64,000 bases of DNA from Diadophis punctatus similis. Its lineage: Eukaryota > Chordata > Lepidosauria > Squamata > Dipsadidae. Shown in pieces: positions 12,801-23,828 of the stretch (position 1 is the first letter of the stretch; each line of letters opens with the position of its first letter). The stretch covers positions 170,343,430 to 170,407,429 of the forward strand of contig JALIGW010000002.1 in assembly GCA_023053685.1 (NCBI GenBank), in the 5' to 3' direction. A program made the translations under genes and the position numbers. Under the pieces are notes generated by a model. That model was not told where the DNA came from and made no database searches. It was given only the letters and a program-made list of their open reading frames with translations.

Positions 12801-15800
12801 ATATTATTCTATTGTTGAAATGTACTTACTACTTACCCAGTGTTAGGGGAGAATGAGGAGTCAAAAGTCAATTTCAGTCCATGTGTCAGCTGAAAAGAAA
12901 TCCAGTAGCTGAATATATAGTTTGAAAGCAGTTTGTTTAAAGATTTGATCAGTTAAGGTATTTTGCAAGTGAATGGTCATTTACCTGGTCTTCTAAAGTT
13001 ATTTCTGTTCCTAATGTATTGTCCGTGTTCCACTTTTCTGTAAATGTCAAACCATATTCTTTCCATCTGTACTTAGTTTCCAAACTTCCAGTTACTTTGC
13101 TTGTTTCTGTATTTGCAGAACCTGAACTTGTAAATTCCTGAGGTCAAAATAGAATATTTTTATTCACAATGATACCTTAGATGAGATATCCATGTTCTGT
13201 GCTATGAATAATGTTATAATCTATATGGGGGAAAAAATCTCATTTTGATTTTTATATGTCAGTTGCACTAATTCTGACACCACTAGAAATGATAAGCATT
13301 TGTCATTTGAAGTAAGTAACGACCAATATATCTCACCTACCAAACCCATGTACTGTAACACATACAATAATGACATGATGAAGGGCATAATCTTGAATAA
13401 CCCTGATTCATGTTTCTGTGGAAGTTGGATAATTGCAAAAAAAACCAAAATGTTATAACATGGTAAAATGCAAGTTAAATTCCAAAATGGTCAAGAGATA
13501 AAATTCAAGCTTACATATAAATAACAAAATGCATGCTCAACTTTTCCTACTTACCAGTCCATTTTCAGATTTTGTTTTCAAATCCAATTTTACTAAACCA
13601 AATCCTAAACAAATAAAAGTAGGCTAGTATTAGTAACACGCAGGGCAAGAGAAAATACACAGTATAATCTCATTATAAAATTTGAGCTTCCTCTGCAGGA
13701 AGAAGAGCATTTAAGAAATCAGGTTTATTTGATTTAGTTTGGCTTCTTTTAGTCACACTGAATATTGCCCTAGTCTATGACTACTGAAAATATTTGGGGT
13801 GTTTCCAAATGATGCTTTGCAATCTAGCCAGCCTTATTTATAGAATTTTACCAGGAATGCATCATCTCTTTGGAACTTATTTTGCCATTATTTTTTCAGT
13901 ATTTTGAAAAAATATTGAAAATAAAGCCCTTTTCAAAAGAAAAAAAAATAGTTAGACTATGCTTTGTGAGTTTCGGCACCCCCTGCTTTTTGCAGTGCTG
14001 AAAAGTAAACTGAAGCATAAATAGTCCCCGACTTACGACCACAACTGAAACCAAAATTTCTTCCCGCTTCTTGCTAAAACAGACGATTGAATTTTGTTCC
14101 ATTTTACAACCTTTCTTGCCACATTCAGTGAATCAGTTGTTAAGTTAGTAACACGGTTGCTAAATGAATCTGGCTTCCCCATTGACTTTGCTTGTCAGAA
14201 GGTTGCAAAAGGCAATCACATGACCCCAGAACACTGCAAAAGTCATAAATATGAGTTAGTCGCCAAGCATCCAAATTTTGATCCTGTGACCATGTTGATG
14301 CTGTAATGGTCTTAAGTGTGAAAAACGGTTATAAGCCACTTTTTTTCAGTGCCGTTGTAACTTCGAACTGTCACTAAACAGATGGTCGTAAGTTGAGGGC
14401 TACCAAAGAACAGCTTAGGCAAAATCATTCAAACTGCAGCCTGTGAAAAACAAACTGCGGAACAGTCCCTGATGCTCTGTTAAGGTCCCAGGGTGCTAAA
14501 GGCTGATCCAATGGGTGGGCAGGAGACTCGGGAGTCAGGAAACAAGCGATCCTGAGGCTGACAAGACCCATCTTGGCAGAGTACCCAGTCTAAGGATGCC
14601 CTCAGTAACTTTTCAGGAACATGCAGAACTGTTGTGCTCAGTTATTTTAGAAACAAAGGCTTGAATACCCATAACTGAGGCATGCCTGCATCTATTTCAG
14701 AGAAACCACCAGGGGCTGGCCTCTTGGCTGGGAATAATTGACATCCTCAGATCTTCAGCCTTATCTCCTGCTCTGTCTCCTGCATCTCGGCTCTTCGACC
14801 CAGATCAATTGACTCAACTATTTGGCACTTGGACCACTGGACTGTCTTGGACTACACTTGTGGCTCTACATCAAGATTCGGTTTTAGACTAAACTAACTG
14901 CCTGGTTCTGAAACAACAGCCTGTTCTGCTATATATAATTTGTGTACTTGCTACACACATGCGCTGTCTACCTTTCCATTTGACTCCTTGCTATTCATCA
15001 TTCACCATTTGTAAATCAAGCTGGCCTGGATGTGCTCAATCTAAAATAGAATAGAAAAGGCTCCATAACAGGTTATTTCTTCAGCAGCAGAGAAGATACG
15101 GCCACTTAATCGTTAAGTGAACTGGATTTTTCAACACTAAGGCTCCAAAGCCCCTTCAATTAAAAACTTGGTTTTAGTCTGTATGAGTTGAACTTTCAAA
15201 AATGACATTGGCCCTTCTTTACTCGGGGAATAACCCAGGGCTGTCAAACTCGCGGCCCATAGGACAGATGCGTCACGCGCTGGCCATGCCCACGCCTGAT
15301 TTAGCAAAGGGGGGAAAAGTCCCGATATGTCATGTGACAACGCGAGTTTGACACCCCTGAATAACCCATTGCTTGAACCTATTTTCTTAAACTAAGAAAA
15401 TTAGAAGAGGAAAGAAGGTTGAAAACCTCTATCATATTACAGAAATTGTTAAATTACTTCAACTTAAGGACCATGTCAACAAGCTTGTCCTTTAACAGTT
15501 AGATTTGCAATTTTCTACTTATTTATTGGAGAATGAAAACAATGAATTTTAAAGATATGCATTACATATTCTGATTGCATAATAAACACAGAACTAGGTT
15601 AAGTTACAGGCCATCCATAAATAACAACTGGATTCCGGATCAATAATGCAATTGAGTTCAAATAGCCTAGCATATATTTACACATTGATAAGAGTAGGGA
15701 ATGCATTGCAAAGGAAAATATCATGAGCTCAGTTTCTGGTAACTACACAGACAAGTCCATGTTGTTGCCTTGACAACAAATTTGCCATAGCCTTCTGGGA

Positions 15801-17200
15801 TGCTTTTCTAAGCCACAACCCTGGAATTTTTGGTTTTCTCCCATCTACCGGTAAGTACTAACCAAACACAGCCCTACATGGTTTTTTCCCCAGAATTATA
15901 CAGTATAAGAATTCTAGAATAAACCCAAATGCAACATAAAACTCTCATACTCAAAAGTCAAATTTTGCTAGATCTCAAATAAGAAGTAAAGCACATATAT
16001 GATTACATAAGCTGTCAAACAGGCCATTAAGCCAGGATAAAAATGAGAAGTATAACACATTGATTTGCTAATTAACAATACAAGTTCATTTTGTTTTAAA
16101 ACCGATAGAAAGCAATAGAGTATATACAAAAGAATATTCGAATTATATTCATTTATTATTTATCCATCAATCTTATTGTTATATAGCTTCCCTATAGCTA
16201 AGGAAGTCATGTAGTTAATTCACTACATACAATATAATATCCTAAAGTTTAACAAAATAACAATTTAAAATACATAATATAATAGCAGTATGAATTCATA
16301 CACTGGACTAAACCATACTGTGGTTTACTTGTTTTTAATTAATACACCCAGATATATAGTTTATAAAACAAGCCATGGCTCAGCAGATTAATTAACTACA
16401 CAATGACAGTGCAATATAAATTCTTCTTTGAGCCTAACACTGACCAACAAAATGCCATGTAGTATAGTAATTTTGATTCCCCACATTGTGTGCCAATTAC
16501 AAGTAGAAAATATTAAAATGTTGTAATGTACTTGCAAATCATGACTATTTACAGATTAAGCAATGTTCCCACTCTAAAAGAAGCATAATGATATCAACAC
16601 CTTACAATAACTTAACTTTTTTTCTAAGAGATAGCAATAGCAATAGCATTTATATACTGCTTCACAGTGCTTTACAGTCCTAACCTGTTTACAGAGTCAG
16701 CAATATTGCCCCCAACAATCTGGGTCCTCATTTTACCGACCTCAGAAGGATGGAAGGCTGAGTCAACCTTGAGCCTGTGAGATGCGAACTGCCAAATTGC
16801 AGGCAGCCAGCAGTCAGCAGAAGTAGCCTGCAGTACTGCACTCTAATCACTGCGCCACCACAGCTCTTAAGATCAGTCATTTGTAAATAAAGGAATTTAT
16901 ATAGATTTCACTTCAAAAAAGTAAGAACATTCCAGCAAATCATGTACAAAACTAATAACTGTAAAGTATTTCTATCTGCAATATCTTTCTTCTCAAAAAA
17001 AAAAATGATTACAGGGCAAATTGCAGAAGGCATTTTTGATACAAGTTATAGAACTCTTTTACATCCTGTACTGCTAGAACTTTAATTTGGATGAAAGTGA
17101 TAGAAAGTAAAAGTTTCACTTGGCAATATTTACCATATCCCTTGGTGAAGATGTCTCGAGCAGCTTTTCCTAAATCAGTATATGGAGGAGGCACTGCCAT
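3731..17200 (-). CDS. VDAC1: VDAC1, voltage-dependent anion channel 1 (split gene, 8 coding exons)
   Basis: Beta-barrel porin of the mitochondrial outer membrane that passes ATP, ADP, other metabolites and ions and binds hexokinase. Eight exons on the minus strand, all with GT-AG borders, join in frame: 17200-17134, 13604-13555, 13137-12985, 12889-12837, 9851-9624, 6966-6816, 4788-4731 and 3822-3731. Lengths of 67, 50, 153, 53, 228, 151, 58 and 92 nt give 852 nt, 283 residues plus stop, the family length. The start [16 protein letters not shown] and segments such as [12 protein letters not shown] and [12 protein letters not shown] fit VDAC1 better than VDAC2 (which has an N-terminal extension) or VDAC3. 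Glu73, the membrane-facing acidic residue in FTEKW, and Cys127 are kept. The position of human Cys232 reads Ser (DPDASFSAK). No break is seen, so the gene looks functional. It is a single-gene unit and its introns are heavily loaded with transposons. Confidence 0.96.
3922..4338. mobile_element. hAT MITE in VDAC1 intron 8
   Basis: Non-autonomous DNA transposon with inverted ends CAGTGATGGCGAACCT and AGGTTCGCCATCACTG (417 bp), flanked by a perfect 8-bp duplication TTCTATAC (3914-3921 and 4339-4346). The 8-bp duplication and CAG...CTG ends identify the hAT superfamily. The GC-rich interior codes nothing recognisable. Confidence 0.9.
4731..4788 (-). CDS. VDAC1: VDAC1 exon 8
   Basis: 58-nt exon between acceptor GTTTTGCAG and donor GTATG. 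It codes [19 protein letters not shown] plus one base of Gly. This segment contains the VDAC signature region (nucleotide-binding GLG motif of the family). Confidence 0.96.
5487..5521. repeat. (AAATT)n tail of a retroposon 3' end
   Basis: Seven AAATT units follow GAGTTGGGCGGCATACAAAT, a 3' end also seen inverted at about 53325-53375. It fits the tail of a SINE or LINE. Confidence 0.6.
5597..5772 (+). mobile_element. Probable solo LTR
   Basis: A 176-bp unit begins TGTTAGATATCC and ends CCCACAACA, so it has TG...CA ends. It has an LTR-like layout: inverted CCAAT box (GATTGGTTG, 5663), TATATAA (5690-5696) and AATAAA (5744-5749). The flanks GGAGG and GGAAG suggest a decayed or repeat-obscured 5-bp duplication. 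No internal coding region is present. The class of LTR element is not determined. Confidence 0.5.
5773..5861 (+). repeat. (GGAA)n microsatellite
   Basis: About 22 GGAA units directly abutting the LTR-like unit. Confidence 0.95.
6816..6966 (-). CDS. VDAC1: VDAC1 exon 7
   Basis: 151-nt exon starting [20 protein letters not shown], then [20 protein letters not shown] and MDPDASFS, ending at donor GTAAGTAG. The residue aligned with human Cys232 is Ser. Confidence 0.96.
7219..7579. mobile_element. TA-flanked palindromic MITE, copy 1
   Basis: It begins TACAGGTAGTCCTCAACTTA and ends with the inverted equivalent (AAGTTGAGAACTAC). Internal landmarks shared by all copies are TTAACAACTG, TCATGTGATCACCT and GACTTATAACTG. 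It looks like a mariner/Tigger-type MITE, but no transposase is present and the superfamily is inferred only from the TA flanks. Confidence 0.75.
7585..11380. other. VDAC1 introns 6 and 5 (unassigned parts)
   Basis: Apart from exon 6 (9624-9851) this is AT-rich sequence with no feature I can support. 9300-9370 may be a relic of the CAAACTTGG hAT family. Short ORFs at 9377-9766 and 10396-10739 do not resemble known proteins. Confidence 0.6.
9624..9851 (-). CDS. VDAC1: VDAC1 exon 6
   Basis: 228-nt exon, the largest coding exon. It begins [20 protein letters not shown] and ends FQLHTNV with the last Val codon split, at donor GTAAGTACT. It holds the central beta strands and Cys127. Confidence 0.96.
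11388..12151. mobile_element. hAT MITE with internal minisatellite (VDAC1 intron 5)
   Basis: Same family as the element at 3922: it opens with ATGATGGCGAACCTATGG and ends AACCATCACTG. Duplication TCCTATAT lies at 11380-11387 and 12152-12159. The middle is a proline-rich-looking tandem array. Confidence 0.88.
11575..11880. repeat. Minisatellite of about 60-66 bp units
   Basis: Roughly five degenerate copies of a unit containing CCTACCTTTCTCCTCCATTT, then CCTTCCCCGAT and TTTCCCCCAGC. It creates long open frames on both strands (up to 330 codons) with repeated proline-rich peptides. These frames are artefacts of the array, not genes. Confidence 0.85.
12525..12755 (+). mobile_element. tRNA-derived SINE with BovB-like tail (Sauria-type)
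   Basis: The body carries CAGTAATGGTTAAGACACAG and a degraded B box (GTGAGTCCTAC). The 3' segment CAGGCAGTTGCCAGGAGTCA and ACACTGACCTGAAGGCA is the BovB-like tail of squamate SINEs. It ends in a short CA run. Confidence 0.7.
12837..12889 (-). CDS. VDAC1: VDAC1 exon 5
   Basis: 53-nt exon after a very short 95-bp intron (12890-12984). It codes [17 protein letters not shown] plus two bases of Gly. The GLK sequence is a family hallmark. Donor is GTAAGTAG. Confidence 0.95.
12985..13137 (-). CDS. VDAC1: VDAC1 exon 4
   Basis: 153-nt exon (51 codons) between acceptor TTGACCTCAG and donor GTAAATG. It begins [18 protein letters not shown] and includes [15 protein letters not shown] with Glu73. It starts and ends on codon borders. 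Confidence 0.95.
13555..13604 (-). CDS. VDAC1: VDAC1 exon 3
   Basis: 50-nt exon between acceptor TTTGTTTAG and donor GTAAGTAGG. It codes [16 protein letters not shown], the first beta strand. Confidence 0.95.
14019..14404. mobile_element. TA-flanked palindromic MITE, copy 2
   Basis: Same family: ATAGTCCCCGACTTACGACC at the left end and GGTCGTAAGTTGAGGGCTAC at the right, with GGCTTCCCCATTGACTTTGC inside. It lies in VDAC1 intron 2. Confidence 0.8.
15237..15359. mobile_element. Short hAT MITE (123 bp)
   Basis: Ends AGGGCTGTCAAACTCGCGG and CGCGAGTTTGACACCCCTG are inverted repeats. The 8-bp duplication AATAACCC lies at 15229-15236 and 15360-15367. Same TIR family as the elements at 17971 and 54293. 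Confidence 0.85.
16627..16868 (-). mobile_element. tRNA-derived SINE (second family), minus strand
   Basis: On the minus strand it starts GAGCTGTGGTGGCGCAGTGA, an A-box-like start, continues with ACTCAGCCTTCCATCCTTCT and ends in CTATTGCTATTGCTATC-type repeats. Same family as 28976, 56804 and 61020. Confidence 0.7.
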
Positions 17201-17203
17201 TTT
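17134..17203 (-). CDS. VDAC1: VDAC1 exon 2 (first coding exon)
   Basis: The acceptor ends TTTTAACAG, followed by AAA and then the ATG at 17200-17198. The exon codes [20 protein letters not shown] and GY plus one base of the next Gly codon, and ends at donor GTAAAT. This is the N-terminal helix that lies inside the pore in known VDAC structures. The start is fixed by homology and by the A at -3. Confidence 0.95.
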
Positions 17204-17970
17204 CTGTTAAAATAAAGATGCCACAATTATGTTTCTGCTATCAGCCCAAAGATATGCACTGTATTTATGATTCTAAAAGTGTAGGTTTCCAAGAAGCAAG
17301 CTGAAGTTACCTATAGCAAACAATTTTCCTTTTGGATCCCAAATTCCAGATTTTAGCTCTGTGAGGAATTCAGAGGCCTTCAACACACTTGATCAGTTTT
17401 GTGATCAAACTGAAACCATTGTTATAAAAAAATTAAAACAAGATTAAATATTCAATTGCTTTATCTATTTTGATTCATGCAGGGTTCTTTGTACCAAGTG
17501 CTGCCAAAAACTAAGCTTTGAGTCCATGTGTCCTACTGCAACAATTCCTTATGGCCGATTCACACTTATGCTTTGAAATCATGGTGAGCTGGTGGAAATG
17601 TATGGTTGATTTATAACAGTGTTTTCCCAAACTTGGCAACTTTGTGAACTCCCAAAATTGCCTAGCCAGCATTGAAAAGCCATGATTTATAGTTTCCTAG
17701 TTCTTCATTTGTACTTGGGTCCTGCCCAAGCACCTAACCAATCGGTGGACAAGATAAAAGCAACTAAAAACAGAGGTGAAACAAACTAGAAATTTTCAAG
17801 TAACTATTAATTTTGCTAATATGCAAACCTGACTCTTGCTTGGACAACAAACTCTAACTTAGCTTATTATATTACCTAGAAAATGTTTTGGATATTTGTC
17901 AGCTCTCTCGGGTAAACCAGACAGGAAACATCACTAGATGAACTAAATCTACTTTACTGTCAGGCTAGAT

Positions 17971-18385
17971 CAGGGGTGTCAAACTCAAGGCCCACGGGCC
18001 GCATCCGGCCCATGGGGTGCTTAGATCTGGCCCATGGGACTGCCCTGGAAATGGTGAAGGACCAGCCCACAGTGCCTCTGCCAGCAAAAATGGGCTCCTG
18101 AGCTCCGTTGTCAGCTGCGACGGCCTCCTGCAACCCACTGCCAGTGAAAATGGAGTTTTGGGGGGGCTGAGCTCCGTTTTCACTGTCAAAGGGTTGCAGG
18201 AGGCCGTCGCAGTCGACAACGGAGCTCAGGAACCTGTTTTCACTGGCAGAGTGCTCAGGCCACCACAGGCGCCGACAGAAATACATTAAGCTGACCACGC
18301 CCACCCTGGCCATGCCCACCCCAGCCCCCTGAGATCAAACACAACCCAAATGCGGCCCTCAATGAAATCAAATTTGACACCCCTG
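17971..18385. mobile_element. hAT MITE with fold-back interior (VDAC1 intron 1)
   Basis: Ends CAGGGGTGTCAAACTCAAGG and TCAAATTTGACACCCCTG. Flanks GGCTAGAT (17963-17970) and GGCTACGT (18386-18393) are a decayed 8-bp duplication. The interior is an inverted repeat: 18077-18135 pairs with 18191-18249. Confidence 0.82.
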
Positions 18386-18393
18386 GGCTACGT

Positions 18394-21300
18394 TAACTGA
18401 ATCTTGAAAATCTGAAGGTACAAACTTTCCATCACCACTTTTAACTTGATCCATTAGGGCGGGTCCTTTCTAAATTTCTTTCCCTGGATGTTAAACAACT
18501 GGAGGTTCTTGCCTCTCTTGTCTGATTGTTTCCTAGGCAGCATCTTTTCCCCTCAGATCATTCACACATTCCATTGCAATGTAACAGTATCTCTCTCCTT
18601 CCAATTAAAAGTTCTTATTTTACATTACCTTTTTTTCCCCTAATATTCCCACCAAAGAAAAACACTGTCTAGTTTAAGTTGTTTGATCTTCCCCTTACAG
18701 AAGCAGAATAGCCATAATATAAGCTTGGATGGCATAGCCAAGAAGGATTCAACACATGAGGCCCTGGTGGTTTAACTTATCTGTGAAAAAGAACCACGTT
18801 ATCTCACTTATGCATCATGTAAACTGGTTCACTGTAAACATTAAAGGTTTCACCCTCAGTTCTTTAATGAAGCAGCAGATGCAGGACTCTTTAAACTGCA
18901 CAGGTTAATTTATTTTGCGCTCACCACTACCTCTTTGCCTCTGAACGACAAGCAGCTAAGGAAGCCTACTGTTCGGCAAAGATTTTGTCATTTAGGGTTT
19001 GCATTGTCTTAATTTTGTTCAAGCAGAAAATAAATTAAAATTAGGATATAGATGGTAAGCATTCTCGACTGGCAAAGGTCCCTAAACCACTTAGTTAGAA
19101 ATATCAGGGTTTGAATTATTGCTCATTTTGGCTGCCCAGGAGAACCAATTTATAGTTTAAGGGTATTACAAATGCAGTGATGCTTCCTAAGTATTTTAAT
19201 AGCTACTTCCAGCATGAAGCATTAAGTGCCAGAACAGAATATTGTTGCTAGATAAGTTAAGAAATTGTCTTTGCCAATTTGAGCTCAATGGAATTACTAT
19301 CCCAACCATACCTAGGAAGTTTGTTATAAAGATGCCTAGTGGGACTACCAACATAGACAAGGTTCTCAAATTATATTAGCTAAATAAGGGAGCAACTGAC
19401 TACTTTGGGTGGGGTTACCAGATGTTGAGGCAAAAAGAGGACATCTCCTTTTTTTTGTCCTCACAGCCTCAATCTAGCAGGCATAGCCTTGAAATCAAAT
19501 ATTGTCTGTCTTTTTGAGGATCTAACAAACTACATCTTCCTGAATAGGTTTTTCCACAGTTCATCACTTTCCTAATTAGTGCTAACTGCAAATTAACAAA
19601 CTCAGCTGTGACTCAATTAGCTGATTAGTACTCTTCCCTCCCTTTGCAGCTGCTGCCTGAAATTGACAAGACTTTAAATCAGTTACAAGCTAAAGAATTT
19701 TGCCTCCTAATTGAGTTTAGTACATTTCTGCCCTGAAGAAAGGGTGCAATATATACATGTAGGCCTAAATACTTTTTTTGTAATTTTTGTTGCAGGTGTC
19801 AAGAAAGCTAAACACTTAAGTGTATTCTTCTCTTCTCTCCCCTCCCTCCAATTTCTTTTCAATTGGTTGTGTCCTCCTTTAACCCTGGTGCTAAAGACAA
19901 AGCACATCATCAAAAGCAAAGCTGATCCAACCTACTGAGGAAACAGCCAGCTGTTCAGTGCCTTAGGAAAAGCTAACAGGTCAGGGCCATCAAAACCTTT
20001 TATGTAAAATATACCAGGATAATTTACACTGGCATACACTAAGGCCAAGCCCTAATCTTCCTCAGTTATAAAGTTAGTCTCCGTGCATATTTACTGTAAG
20101 TCCATTTAAGGAGAGGAATCTGTAGTATGATGTTTTTTCTCCCAAACAGTATCATTAGGTAGCAGAGAAAACCACTACAATCCATTCTCCTTAAAGTATG
20201 GCAGGATAAGCCTGGGCAAGTATTAATGAGTATCAGGGGCAGAGGTTATACACATCTTTTAAGTTCTTTAAATGATAAGTTATTGATACAGAGATGTTCT
20301 ATGCCAGTAATATGTCATTCAGAACATTTCTGAACACAGATCCACTGGTCATCTTGATAGACCTTGAATTGTCCAATTGAGGAGTTGTATAGAGTGAAGC
20401 GGGAAGAGTTTACACTCCAAGATGAGTAAGTGCTCTCCTAGAAGAATCATCTGATTGGTTCCAACATTTTGACATAAAGGAAATAAAATCTGAATAATTG
20501 CTAGTATCTTCAAATAAGTATCAAAATGTTAATTGCAAAAATAAGGGGGAATACTCATAAGATTTCCAAATTTGTTTAAATCTAAAAAAATGGAGTATTG
20601 ACTGGCCTTAGAGGTGGTCCTTGCTTAACAACCACTCATTCAGCAATCAACAATATCAAAGAAAACCACGGGATGTGATTGCAATTTCTGACATTGCCTG
20701 CCAGCTTCCCATAAGCAAAGTCATTGGGAATATTGACAGGAAAAATCAGATGCCATGGCCACCTAAGGTCATCATTTAAGGACCTGTGTGGTCCTCACTT
20801 AAGAGCAACTGAGCCTTCTGGAACTGCTGTTGCTAAGAGACATGATCACATGACACACTTTAGGACTGGATCACTTAGTGATGGTAATTCCAATCCCAAT
20901 TTGTCTTTGTAAACTGAGAATTACCTGTATTTATACATTTTGTGTGAAGTATGACTCAGCAACTGAACAAATTAAGATTGCATGATCAAATGGATGTAAA
21001 ATTTACAGGAAAATTGGCATGCAGCATTGGAAATTTCAATGGAAGAAAATCATGAAATTCACAGTGTATGTTATACTTAGACAAAGCTGGCATGCTTAAC
21101 TCTGTTTCTAATTCTATTTTTAATTATGTCTTTTCTATATTTTATCATTTGTACCTGTAAACCTCTGAGTCACTTTGATAATATCTACCTTTCATAAATA
21201 TTTTACCAATAATATATTACTCCAATTCTGATAGCTAAAACTGATCATTTTCAAAAAATTGTTGGAAATGTAATAATCACATTGAATCATTATTCTATAT

Positions 21301-21469
21301 TTGGTGGCTCAGCCATTTTGGAAAATAATGTATAATATAATGAAATGAATTCTAAGCATTGAATCTGTTTTCAAATCTGCCATTTATCTACTAAATATCA
21401 TTAGCTTTTATATCCCCACAAATTATACTAAAAGAATCTTTAATATAAGTGCTATAAGAATACCTTATA
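18394..21469. other. VDAC1 intron 1, proximal part
   Basis: AT-rich sequence with palindromic MITE copy 3 at 20610. Nothing else was recognised. Confidence 0.6.
20610..20932. mobile_element. TA-flanked palindromic MITE, copy 3
   Basis: Diverged copy from GAGGTGGTCCTTGCTTAACA to ACTGAGAATTACCTGTA. GATCACATGACACACTTTAG and CTTAGTGATGG keep the family pattern. Confidence 0.65.
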
Positions 21470-21830
21470 TTGGGTATGTGTAGCTTAATGAAAATAAGGA
21501 CTAGGGGTGACATGATAGCAGTGTTCCAATATTTCAGGGGCTGCTACAAAGAAGAAGGAGTCAAGCTATTCTCCAAAACACCTGAAGGCATGACAAGAAG
21601 CAAGGCTAGAAGCAACATAGAACTAAGGAGAAGTTTCCTGACAGTTAGAACAATTAATCAGTGGAACAACTTACCTCCAGAAGTTATGAATGCTCCAACA
21701 CTGGAAGTTTTTAAGAAGAGATTGGACAACCATTTGTCTGAAATGGTATAGGTTTCCCGCCTGAACAGGCAGTTGCACTAGAAGACCTCCAAGATCCCTT
21801 CCAACTCTGTTATTCTATTCTATTCTACTA
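21470..21830 (+). mobile_element. CR1 LINE 3' end, 5'-truncated
   Basis: The frame at 21470-21751 (GDMIAVFQYFRGCYKEEGVK, then [17 protein letters not shown] and FKKRLDNH) is the C-terminus of a CR1 reverse-transcriptase ORF. The 3' UTR follows (GGTTTCCCGCCTGAACAGGC) and ends in ATTCT repeats typical of CR1 tails. Confidence 0.88.
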
Positions 21831-22890
21831 CCCACCAGAAAAACAGTAATAAAAGTCTATGATTGGCTTTCTCAATTATATATCAGCAATAGTGTCTTAT
21901 TTTCCTTAGCATACATTAGCAATAATGTCTTATTTTCCTTGGCCTTTTCTAAAGTCGTCTTGAATATCTGCCAATTTTTTTTCTTCCATATAGGGCTCCA
22001 ATCTGTGTTGGATTATTTTGCTATGATGTGAAATTAAGGCTATTGTATGATACTTTGTACATTTTGCTAACTCTCTCTTTTTTATATTGGAATGATTGAC
22101 CACTTCCAATCTGTTGGCCACTATGTTATTCTCCAGGTTTACTGGTATAACTCAGTTAGAAACTTTACTATTTTTTTTTATTTATTTTTTTGCTGCTGTT
22201 TGCCATATTTCAGTGGGTATTCTAACAGTTCCTGTAGCCTTCCAACTTCGGCAATGACTGGAGTGCTGATCTACCTTCATCTTCTAGTGTTAGCAGTTCT
22301 TGTAAGTCAGTATCTTCTCAGCTCTCTTGGATGTTGACATCGCTACTGTACAATGTTTCAGTGTTACCACTTCTATGTTTCTTTGATCTCCTTTAAATCA
22401 GCTACTTCTCAGTTACTTTGTGTCCACTGACATCCTTTAACGTATCAATTCAAAGTTGGAACCTCCTTTTGAGTTCATTTATTTTTTTAAAGATTTTCCT
22501 TTTTTTATGTCTATTTCCATCTTCAATGTCTTTACAGATGTTTTTGTAATTCTTGTCTTTTATAAGATTGCTTTCTGAGATTTTAATCTTTCCTAGCTTT
22601 CACTTCTCTTTTTTCTTGGCAATTTCCCTGGTTCATTCTGACAGTTTGCTTTCTTCTATTTCTTCATCTTTGGCACTCTTTTTTCACACTGATCTTTAAT
22701 GACTTACGTGATTCCTGCTGTTCGCCTTGGAAATGATGGAGAGCACATCATTGAAACTGATCGGCTTTCTTCTTCTTCTTCAACGTAACTTGAAACTTGC
22801 ACATCAGAGTTCATGATCTGTTCCAGAATGGCAATGTCTTTGATGCTGTAATTGAGTTCCCCTACTTCCTTTTACAATAATAGTCAAATT

Positions 22891-22942
<52 letters not shown>

Positions 22943-22949
22943 TGTGTGT
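22891..22949 (+). repeat. (TG)n microsatellite
   Basis: About 29 TG units with one TC interruption near the end. Confidence 0.95.
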
Positions 22950-23040
22950 TTTCTATTTGGTGATGTCCATATACAGAGGTGTCATTTTAGTGCTTTAAAT
23001 ACAGTTTGCCAATGAAGATATTGGAGTGGCAGAAATTGAT

Positions 23041-23421
23041 TATAGGTAGTCCTCAACTTATGACCACAATTGAGCCCAAAATTTATGTTGCTAAATGAAA
23101 CATTTGTTAAGTGAATTTGCCCCATTTTACGACTTTTCTTACCATTCTTGTTAAGTGAATCATTGCATTTGTTAAGTTAGTAACATGGTGGTTAAGTTAA
23201 TCTGGCTTCCCCATTGACTTTGCTTGTCAGAAGGTCATAAAAGCTGAGACCTCAGGACATTGCTACCATAATAAATATGAGCCAGTTGCCAAGCATCTGA
23301 ATTTTGATCATGTGACCACACTGTGTTCATGTGATCAAGTGTGAAAAACAGTCATAAGTCACTTTTTTCAATGCCATTGTAACGGTCACTAAATAAACTC
23401 TTGTAAATTGAGGATTACCTA
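23041..23421. mobile_element. TA-flanked palindromic MITE, copy 4, inside an RTE-type LINE
   Basis: From TATAGGTAGTCCTCAACTTA to GTAAATTGAGGATTACCTA. The sequence on both sides reads as one RTE-like LINE, so this copy inserted into it. Confidence 0.78.
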
Positions 23422-23515
23422 TTAATCAGTCTCCTGTTTCCTAAGCCATAAATCCGAATATATTTTCCTCTTTCGTGTTTTCAACTTTGGTATTCCAGCC
23501 TCCAATCACAAACAA

Positions 23516-23540
23516 CACTCACTCACTCACTCACTCACTC
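23516..23540 (+). repeat. (CACT)n microsatellite
   Basis: About six CACT units. Confidence 0.85.
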
Positions 23541-23828
23541 TATTTAAAGATTTATATAGCTGCCCATCTTAAAGAACTCTGGGTGAATCACAACAAACTT
23601 GCTTGCACATTCTGTTGATTTCAAATAGAACTTGATCATAAAACTTATCAACTTCCCCTTCTTCTGCATCAGTAGTTAAGCAAAGCATAAAGTCAGATTA
23701 TCATCATATTTAAAGGATTGTCCAATCAATATTATTCAGTCATTGACTACACTCTAGCCAAGTACTCTACCAGTCTTGCTATACCTTTCATAACTATAAA
23801 AGTAGAACCATTCCTTCTTTTGTTTCTC

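Larger units (their letters stand above)
13605..17133. other. VDAC1 intron 2 (unassigned parts)
   Basis: It contains palindromic MITE copy 2, the short hAT at 15237 and the SINE at 16627. A moderately GC-rich stretch at 14455-15060 looks like an old repeat or LTR remnant of unknown family. The remainder is AT-rich with nothing seen. Confidence 0.6.
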
